This document shows, piece after piece, positions 56,456 to 64,000 of a stretch of DNA of 64,000 nt. The notes below the pieces were generated by a model that ran no database searches, had not been told where the DNA came from, and was given only the letters and a program-made list of their open reading frames with translations. The DNA comes from Primulina eburnea. Its lineage: Eukaryota; Streptophyta; Magnoliopsida; Lamiales; Gesneriaceae. Location: NCBI RefSeq assembly GCF_022965805.1, contig NW_027331259.1, forward strand, positions 620,001-684,000. Direction: 5' to 3'. A program made the translations under genes and the position numbers. Each line of letters begins with the position of its first letter. Position 1 is the first letter of the stretch.

Positions 56456-58474
56456 TGTTAGAGTAGGTGCACGTCGAGCCAAGTGTTGGCCGACTGTTCA
56501 CGACGAAACTCTTTGTATAAACGATCTTTATTTTAATAATATTTGAATTTATTAATTTGGCGCATCTTTATCTTTATACCCATGCGAGTTGCATAGATAA
56601 AGTCCTTGAATATACATATAGTAGAAAGAATATGAGATGCTCATATGATGAGTATCATGAAACTCATATTTGTAATACTGTATATTCTAAACGGTTCCTA
56701 GTCGATTCAGCCGCCACTAAGAAGGATATAGGCCGCTCGAGTTAGAGACTAGTATCTCGATATGAGTACCATGTTTCATTGGTAGGGGACATTGTGATGT
56801 CCGAGCATGTAGATAGGTGCTCCTGGTAGAGTGCACTGAACAAGCCTCTATAAAGGACTTTCCAAGTGGTTCTCACTTATCGAGTGGAAACGTCCTAGTT
56901 TATGGTTGTACACCATTAGTCCTTATGACCCGGGACAACATTGAGACTCTATGTGCTAGCGTTTCACTTTGACTTGTTTACCGACTCTTGTGGGGTCATC
57001 AGGTGGCAAGGTTGGGTGTTACGGCGAAACATATAGGAGTCGATGCATTATAGCCGGGGATTCACCGCTTACCTACGGGTATGGATATCCTATGTGTTTA
57101 TCATCTATGTGTGGGTTGAAATCTCTGATCAGAGTATGGTGGTAATTATGAAAGGGGTTTCATAGATTACACCATCGATGCAACCACAACATGACACATA
57201 GTATCGATTCATTGACAACTCTCGATAAACCAATGGTTGTCGAATCGGTCGGGATATATGAGCTGAAGGGACCGTACTGTACGCTAACCATAATTGAATG
57301 GTTCTTGCAGGCACTATCATGTGATACCTAGGGAATCACGTAAGCGATGCTGCTAGGCATTTAACGTGATTGGTTGGGTACTATCAGACTTGAGTTCTGA
57401 CGTTCTTACTATCAAGGAGTTGATAAGTAAGAATGGGGCAATTGGGGTACGCTCGTATAAGGACATGTTTAGTCCGAATCACATGGAGATGTGAACCCAC
57501 GGCTAGTTGTATCAATGAACCATTGAGGGCCACACAAGTATTAGCTTTGTAAATCCCGATGAGAAGTAAAATAGTTCAATGTGTTGAACGGCTTATAAAT
57601 GTGTTTATAAGCGTAAAGAAAAATAGAAGTATGACTTCTAAGAAAGAAATATAAATTTTAATTTATGGAAGTGTGCCTAAGATTAAAATTTGGCCAGATA
57701 AATAATGTAGTTGAAAATTGTGATTTTCATAAACATTATTGTGGACTAAATTAAATTAATTCAAGTGTTGAATTAATTAAATAATATTGAGTCTTGTAGA
57801 GCTCAATTAAAATAATTATTTAACTAGTGGGACTTGAATAAATTCAAGTGGTATTTAATTAATCTCAAATATGTTTGAGATAATTAAAATATTAGTCCAT
57901 AGTTTTTAATGTGTTAAAAACCATATTATATACATGACATGCTAGGGTTTGCATGCTTGGGAGGTGAAGAGGTGTGGATTACTTTTTATTAAAAAATTCA
58001 AAAGGCATGCAACTTTAGAGGGACAACTTTTTCAACAACCAAGGCTAGTCTCCCACACTCTCCACCCCCCACACCTTGGCCGAACACACACACACAATTC
58101 TCTCAATTTTTCTTCTCTCTTTTGTTCTTCAAGTGTTGGAGAATAAAAGTCTTCTCCTTGAAAAATCTTCTTGTTTTTCTAGTGCAAAACAAGAAGGGTT
58201 TTACCTAGCTAGTGGTGGGCTTTATTTTGGAGTTGGAGGAGCTTGTAGACTCATCAACCTAGAAGAGCTTAGTTGCTTGTCAACTAAGTTGGAGCCATAC
58301 ATCAACCTCAAGGGGTTGATAGGTAAACCTTCTTAAAACACCCTATGTATGTTTTATGATGTTGTTTTGTAAATATTACACTAAACCTAGGGTGGCCGAA
58401 AATTTCTTGTAGAAAATTAAAATTTTGGCTTCCGTTGCGCTTCCGGCCACCGTAACCGGTCCGCTTTCAGTTCC
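56451..58474 (+). mobile_element. Copia solo LTR with GTTCC target-site duplication
   Basis: The LTR proper is 56456-58469 (2014 bp), TGTTAGAGTAGG to CCGCTTTCA, flanked by GTTCC at 56451-56455 and 58470-58474. Same family as the E3 LTRs, more diverged from both, with only one triple-dyad module. The 3' part (CT-rich, then CACACACACA at about 58085) is again different from the other two copies. Short ORFs inside are not supported. Confidence 0.95.
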
Positions 58475-58476
58475 AT
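58470..58476 (-). repeat. Seven-base satellite remnant between two insertions
   Basis: GTTCCAT is the satellite sequence (consensus GTGCCATC) left between the copia solo LTR and E5. It shows both entered the same monomer two bases apart. Confidence 0.8.
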
Positions 58477-58572
58477 TGTAAGGCTCGAGAATTACCAGTA
58501 TTATCGATGTTAGATTTGTATAGATAAGAATGCATGAATTATGAGATTTTGAGCAGCAGGGCCGAAGCCACA

Positions 58573-58859
58573 CCGCCCCTGCGGTGCTAGGACTACCACA
58601 CCCGCGGTGTAGGTGACAGAAAGTTGAGGGAAATGTGCGAAGCAACACCGCACCCGCGGTGCTAGCAAGACCGCACCCGCGGTGCTGAGACCGCACCCGC
58701 GGTCATGCAAGAGCCGCACCCGCGGTCATCGGAATTCAGAAAATAAAATGTTTCCGAAAGCACAGCGCACCCGCGCTCCTAAGTCACCGCACACGCGGTG
58801 CTGCATGCAGAAATGCCACCCTTTCCTCTTGAGCTGACACATGGCATGGTATATATATG
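58573..58859 (+). promoter_or_regulatory. ACCGCACCCGCGGT dyad array and TATA box of E5
   Basis: About eight dyads (ACCGC-ACCC-GCGGT and variants, some damaged such as ACCGCCCCTGCGGT) followed by GACACATGGCATGG and TATATATAT at 58850-58859. Confidence 0.75.
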
Positions 58860-59934
58860 ATTTGTGCTGATTCAGTTCTTCCCCATTTCAGTGAAAGCAC
58901 CGAGAGCTATTTTCAAAGAAGGTGAGAGGTTTCCTTCATATTAGAATTGAAGTTTTGCAAGATTTAGCCATCCGATTTTAGATCCGACTTCGGTTTTGAA
59001 CTCCTCCCATCAGTTGATATTCAAGGATGTAAGTTTTATTACATTTCAGCATGTCTCGAAATATATGTGTTGGGGAAAGTCAGATTTGAGTTAGAATATG
59101 TGTTCTTGATATGTTGAGCATGATTTATTCGTTACCGAATCGAAATTTGGAGACCATATGCTATTGTTTCGATTTCAGCATGTGTTGTGGGAAGATTATG
59201 CAGATTGCAGTGTATGTATTGTTGTGTTGATGATATTGGGAGTTGATTTGGAATTAGCATGTTATTATTGAGTTATCGGTATCACGAGACTACGCCGTTA
59301 TGCCGTTCAACTGTATTGAAAGCAAGTATTGTTTGTATATGAGTTGGTTGTGTTCTATATTGATAGAAGGTGCATCTATATTGCCATTTCAGATTTGAAG
59401 TGACAGGTTTGACATTTGATTCGAGATCTCGACAGACTGTGCGACAAGAAAGGTATAATTCACGTGGTCACGGGATTGCACAACTCGATTCAGATTTGAT
59501 ACGAGTTTCCCTAAATCACATACTAGATTGTTATTACATTGATTATGTAATGTCTTGTTTATTGATTTATATTCGAGTCCTGAGATAGGAGATATTGGCA
59601 GACTTGCCAAAACTAGACGTTTCGGTGTATCGACGCATAGGAGCAGATTTGCTATATGTGTAGACCCTCGATACAGAGTTGACCGAAGTCTAGGAATAAG
59701 ACGTACCGTTGCCCCGAGTGGTTGGGTAGGTAACAGACCGTCTTATTCACACCGGGATCCCTAGATTAGAAATGAGTCGAGTCAAGATTTAAATGTTGAG
59801 TACAGATTTGTATTCTTCTACATGTTTAGATTTTATTCATGTTAATTGATATATGCTATGCTTTTGTACATGATTTATGACATTGCATGCATCCATGTTT
59901 TATACTGGGATATGTTCTCACCGGAGTTATCCGG

Positions 59935-59968
59935 CTGTTGTCGTGTCTGTATGTGTGCATGGCAACAG
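59935..59968 (+). promoter_or_regulatory. Conserved LTR stem-loop (E5 copy)
   Basis: Arms CTGTTGTCGTG and CATGGCAACAG with loop TCTGTATGTGTG; 11 pairs including two G-U. Preceded by CACCGGAGTTATCCGG. Confidence 0.6.
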
Positions 59969-60277
59969 GTGGGGCAGGATCAGGGTCACGACGAGGAAGA
60001 GAGAGTTGATAGCGTGGAGATCTCGGGCGTGGAATATTCCTAGTGTTTCCTACTGGACTTGTAGCACTTATGTTCGTAGTTGTTATTGAACACTAGTGTA
60101 TGTTTGTACGAACAGACTTGTATGTACATTACGTTGTTTAATTTCTATTGAGACATGTGATGCTTTCGTTAATACATTTGAATTAAAGTTAAAAGCAAAT
60201 TTTTGACCCACATTTTCGAACAAATATCCAATTAAATCCCAAAAGAATTGAGTTAGAGCCCGGGTCCCCACAACAGG

Positions 60278-60289
60278 TGGTATCAGAGC
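60278..60289 (+). other. Primer-binding site of E5 (initiator tRNA-Met)
   Basis: TGGTATCAGAGC starts six bases after the LTR end, the same ACAGG-type spacing as E1. Confidence 0.9.
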
Positions 60290-60528
60290 AGTAGGTTCTG
60301 TAGACTGAAATAGAATAGAATGAGCGGGGTAGATCGAGTCATCTTCCTTGCTTTTGAGATGCTAGCATGATTATTGCTTTCCCTATTATATGTTGTGTTG
60401 TATTATCTGAATTGATTTACAGCATTTCAAGCCTGAATCAGAACCGATTCTCGATCAGAGTCTATGATCAGAGGAGGGCTGAGACAGATGATATTAATTG
60501 TGTACTAATCAGTGTGATAATCAGATTT

Positions 60529-61320
60529 ATGCCGCCTAGACGTATACCACAGCCAGAGCAGGGTAGCACATCAGGTGCACAGATGGATGTCACCGCTACG
60601 CCGATGGAGACCTTATTGAAGAGATTTCAGTCCTTCCATCCGCCTACCCTGAAGGGCACAGAGAGTGCAGTAGAGTGCGAGAGCTGGCTTGATGATATCG
60701 AGATGTTATTTGAGTCTTTGGCATATACTGATGAGCGACGTGTGAAACTAATAGGGCATCAGATGCAGGAGGTTGCCAAGAGCTGGTGGTTGACTACGAA
60801 GAGAGCCTTGGAGCACCGAGGCATTGACATTACGTGGAAAGTCTTCAAGGATGAGTTCTATCAGCGCTTCTTCCCCGTTTCGTACCGAAAAGATAAAGGA
60901 GCTGAATTTGCGAATCTGAAGCAGGGACAGTGGAATATCGAGGAGTATGTTGCTAAATTTTCTGCATTGCTACGATTTGCACCGCATGTGGTCGGGAACA
61001 ACGAGGCAGTGGCCGATCAGTTCATCAACGGGCTGAACCCCGATGTCTTTACCTTGGTGAACACGGGCCGGCCTAGTACTTTTTCAGAGGCACTGAACCG
61101 AGCGAAGGGAGCAGAGGCTGGCTTGATCAGGCAGCGAGGGGCTTCCTACGGTGTTCAGGGGCAGAGACCGCCACAGCCTACTACAGTACAGTTTCCACCA
61201 CCTCCTCCTCGTTTCGATAGTGGATCTAGTGGTAGTGGCAAGAATGGATTTCTGAAGGCTAAAGGCAAACAGTTTAAGAAATCTGGGAGTAGTTCATCGA
61301 GTTCGAGTGGATCTCGATAG
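60529..61320 (+). pseudogene. gag: E5 gag, capsid part, ended by TAG
   Basis: I chose ATG 60529 (MPPRRIPQPEQG) because E1 gag starts at the same place; an upstream in-frame ATG at 60367 lies in the leader. 263 codons cover the capsid region (METLLKRFQSF, SWWLTTKRALEHRG, FINGLNPDVFTLV), a Pro-rich stretch and a poly-Ser linker. TAG at 61318-61320 follows GSR; the next codons (RGQG...) continue in the same frame, and E2 has Gln there, so this is CAG to TAG. The zinc knuckles lie after the stop. Confidence 0.9.
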
Positions 61321-63785
61321 AGAGGTCAGGGGTCAGATTATAGTGGCGCATACTGTGGTTCGTGCGGAGGGCGACATGCGACGGAGCAGTGTCAAGGAGT
61401 TCTGGGACGCTGCAACATCTGTAGGCAGCAGGGACACTTCGCTAGAGTTTGTCCCCAGAGAGGTGCACAACGATTCCAGAGCACCGGATCATCAGCACCA
61501 GCGCCACAGATGGAGAGACAGGCATCTTCTGTACACTCCTTCCAGCCACCCTCCACACAGACTCAGCAGAGACCAGGAGGTAGTCAGACGGTGAGTCAGC
61601 CTCCCCGACAGCAGGCACGTGTTTTTGCTCTGACAGAGGAGCAGGCGCAGGAGGCGCCAGATGACGTCATTGCAGGTAACTGTTTTCTTTGCGGTTATCC
61701 TGCATATGTGTTGATAGACACAGGGGCATCTCATACATTCATATCTGAACATTTTGCATTGAGACATTCATTGCCTGTTGAGTCGTTGTCGACAGTAGTG
61801 TCTATAGCTTCTCCGTTGGGAAGTGGTTTGATATCTGTGACTACTGTTAGACACTGTATGCTTCAGTTTGAGGGGCATGAGATTGATTTTGATTGTATAG
61901 TTGGTATAGATATGTTGACCAAGTACAGGGCCACTGTAGACTGTTTCCACAAGATTGTCAGATTCAGACCCGACATGACAGATGAGTGGAAATTCTACGG
62001 CAAGGGTTCCAGATCTCGGATTCCCTTAGTATCTGCTCTGACTATGAGTAGATTGCTTCAGAGAGGAGCAGAGGGCTTTCTCGTATATTCAGTAGATCTA
62101 CTGAAGTCGAGCCCAGCATTGGCAGATTTGCCAGTGGTTTGCGAGTTTGCAGATGTTTTTCCTGATGAGATTCCAGGGTTGCCTCCAGTTCGAGAGGTTG
62201 ATTTCAGCATTGATCTTGTGCCAGGCAGTGTTCCTATTTCGAGAGCTCCGTATAGGATGGCACCGATAGAGCTGAAAGAGTTGAAAGCACAATTGGAAGA
62301 TCTTCTGTCCAAGGGATATATCAGACCCAGTGTATCACCTTTGGGTGCTCCGGTGCTTTTTGTTAGAAAGAAAGATGGCTCGATGCGATTGTGTATTGAT
62401 TACAGGCAGTTGAATAAGGCAACGGTGAAGAACAAGTATCCTTTGCCGCGCATCGACGACTTGTTTGATCAGCTACATGGATCTTCTGTATACTCGAAGA
62501 TCGATTTGAGATCAGGGTATCATCAGCTCCGAGTTAGAGACGTTGATATTCAGAAGACTGCATTCCGAACCAGGTATGGGCATTACGAGTTTATTGTTAT
62601 GCCTTCCGGTTTGACGAATGCACCAGCGGTTTTCATGAGTTTGATGAACCGTATTTTTCAGAGCTATTTAGATGAGTTTGTTATTGTTTTCATTGATGAT
62701 ATTTTGGTGTATTCGAAAAGTTTGACTGAGCATGCAGATCATCTGAGGATCGTATTGAACTTTAAGAAAAGAGCAGTTGTATGACAAACTGTCCAAGTGT
62801 GAATTCTGGTTGCGACAGGTTGTCTTCTTGGGGCATATTATATCTGGAGATGGTATTGCGGTAGATCCGAGTAAAGTTGAGGCTGTTATCAGTTGGCCGA
62901 GACCGACTTTTGTGCCTGAGATACGCAGTTTCATGGGTCTAGCCGGGTATTATCGACGTTTTATCCGAGATTTCTCCAGTATAGCGAAGCCGATTACCCA
63001 GTTGACACAGAAGAACATGCCATTTGTGTGGTCGGAGGATTGTGAGGCCAGTTTTGTAGAGTTGAAGAAGAGGCTGACTAGTGCGCCTGTCTTGACGATT
63101 CCTTCAGGTACAGGTGAGTTCGTTGTATATTGTGATGCATCTCACAGAGGGCTAGGGTGTGTTCTTATGCAGCGAGGGCACGTGATAGCGTATGCCTCTA
63201 GACAGCTGAAGCCACACGAGACCCGCTATCCGATTCATGATCTTGAGTTGGCAGCGATCGTATTTGCACTCAAGATCTGGCGCCATTATCTGTATGGCGA
63301 GAAATTCGAGATCTACTCTGATCATAAGAGCCTGAAATATCTCTTTTCTCAGTCAGAGTTGAACATGAGGCAGCGACGATGGCTTGATCTGCTGAAAGAT
63401 TTTGATTGCGAGATCAAGTACTATCCAGGAAAGTCGAATGCAGCGGCAGACGCCTTGAGTCGAAAGGTATGTGCTCTTTCCTTGTCGACTGTAGGTGTAT
63501 CGAATTTAGCAGAAGATTGTTGCTTGTCTGGATTGACATTTGATACAGAGAGTAGACCGTTACGACTTGCTGCGATTCAGATTGAGCCAGATCTGATTTT
63601 GAGGATCAAAGAAGCACAAAGAACTGATCCGAACGTTCAGAGATCGAGTGATATGGTCAGAACTGGACATAGCTCAGAATATCAGGTTAGAGATTCTATT
63701 CTGTATGTGAATAACCGTCTAGTGGTGCCAGATGTTTCAGATTTGAGACGACAGATCATGTCAGAGGCACACTGTAGTCGGTTCA
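61321..63785 (+). pseudogene. pol: E5 nucleocapsid, protease, RT, RNase H, start of integrase
   Basis: In frame after the TAG: zinc knuckles ([27 protein letters not shown]), protease DTGAS at 61717-61731, and RT with FIDDILVYS near 62691. Oddities: an in-frame deletion of ~10 residues near 61893 between two GATTGTATAGT-like repeats (E2 keeps a LELDDFNCIV-like stretch there); MPSGLTNAP instead of MPFGLTNAP; and a 2-base loss near 62758-62775 that shifts the frame, so RT ends at 62784 and resumes from about 62777 in another frame. RNase H ([10 protein letters not shown]...ADALSRK) is intact. The integrase zinc domain is cut at HCSRF by E6. Confidence 0.9.
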
Positions 63786-64000
63786 TGTAGTGACCCGTTC
63801 CAGAATCACCTACTAATCAGAACTTAAGCATGCAAAATTAACATTTAAAACTGAATCAGGTAAACAGCGGAAAAACAATAATACAACCCAATCGAATCTG
63901 TAAGTACAAAATACTTAAACAACCAGATCGAACTAAATACCAAGAACAAATACCAACAACTACAGGTCAACCTCTGCCAGCTCCCTGTCCACTCCCTCCT
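63786..64000 (-). mobile_element. E6: E4-family LTR inserted in E5, truncated by window end
   Basis: Starts TGTAGTGACCCGTTCCAGAA and is the reverse complement of the last 215 bp of the E4 LTR (compare 34928-35142). The flank GTTCA (63781-63785) is the expected left TSD copy. Whether this is a solo LTR or a full element cannot be told here. Confidence 0.92.

Larger units (their letters stand above)
58477..60272 (+). repeat. E5 5' LTR
   Basis: 1796 bp, TGTAAGGCTCGAG to GGGTCCCCACA. It contains GC dyads 58573-58800, a TATA box at 58850-58859, AT-rich transcribed sequence, and the stem-loop at 59935-59968. Closely similar to solo LTR F along its whole length. Confidence 0.94.
58477..64000 (+). 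mobile_element. E5: Ty3/gypsy LTR retrotransposon, 3' part outside window, cut by E6
   Basis: 5' LTR 58477-60272, primer-binding site 60278, gag 60529-61320, pol to 63785, where an E4-family LTR (E6) begins; the rest of E5 presumably continues beyond it. It is in the same subgroup as E2 and solo LTR F. TSD cannot be checked; the left flank is TCCAT. Confidence 0.92.

Noticed and set aside
60367..60528. N-terminal 54-residue hydrophobic extension of E5 Gag
   Set aside because: It lies in the leader, has no counterpart in E1, and the MPPRRIP start is conserved.

Overview
This window looks like plant nuclear heterochromatin, probably from a eudicot. I see no host gene, tRNA gene or rRNA gene. 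Everything I can explain is either one long satellite array or LTR retrotransposons inserted into it and into each other. The plant call rests on Ty3/gypsy chromovirus-type and Ty1/copia coding regions, on initiator-tRNA-Met primer-binding sites (TGGTATCAGAGC), and on nested LTR elements with 5-bp target-site duplications (TSDs). I cannot name the species.

Backbone: a head-to-tail satellite of about 364 bp, roughly 59 monomers and 21.4 kb once insertions are removed, at 7733-13305, 14740-15877, 40189-45402 and 47012-56455, with a 7-bp remnant at 58470-58476. Every monomer is a minus-strand piece of a Ty3/gypsy integrase catalytic core. From memory it is closest to the centromeric-retrotransposon (CRM) type and is clearly different from the integrases of the intact elements here. 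Because 364 is not a multiple of 3, the array cannot encode a continuous protein. It is a satellite born from a retrotransposon gene.

First-level insertions into the satellite: element E1 (gypsy, plus strand, to 7732, its first ~7 bases lie before the window; its 3' end carries an internal inversion at about 5262-6115); solo LTR C (13306-14739, TSD ATCTC); element E2 (gypsy, minus strand, 15878-40188, TSD ATAGA); solo LTR G (45403-47011, TSD ATCTA); a copia solo LTR (56456-58469, TSD GTTCC); and element E5 (gypsy, plus strand, from 58477). Second level: solo LTR F inside the E2 integrase (18476-20217, TSD ATATC), a copia element E3 inside E2 (23442-39934, without a matching TSD), and an E4-family LTR inside E5 (E6, 63786 to the window end). 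Third level: E4 (gypsy, plus strand, 27966-35142, TSD TTGGT) inside the copia gag. E4 is the youngest and best-preserved element: its LTRs differ by about 14 of 1262 positions and its gag-pol frame has only two stops.

The strongest unexplained signals are as follows. (1) The integrase-derived satellite itself, with a catalytic Asp replaced in most units and local 2-monomer higher-order repeats. (2) All six independent insertions into the satellite fall within the same 88-bp stretch of the 364-bp monomer. (3) Several gypsy LTR families with unrelated sequences each carry an array of short dyad-symmetric GC-rich or TCGGA motifs directly upstream of the TATA box. (4) A covarying stem-loop is conserved in the 3' part of four gypsy LTRs. 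(5) The copia leader holds a palindrome pair near the primer-binding site and four hairpins sharing a CATATTATT loop, resembling a dimerisation and packaging region. (6) The E3 copia element appears to be a recombinant of two insertions. All comparisons were made by eye.
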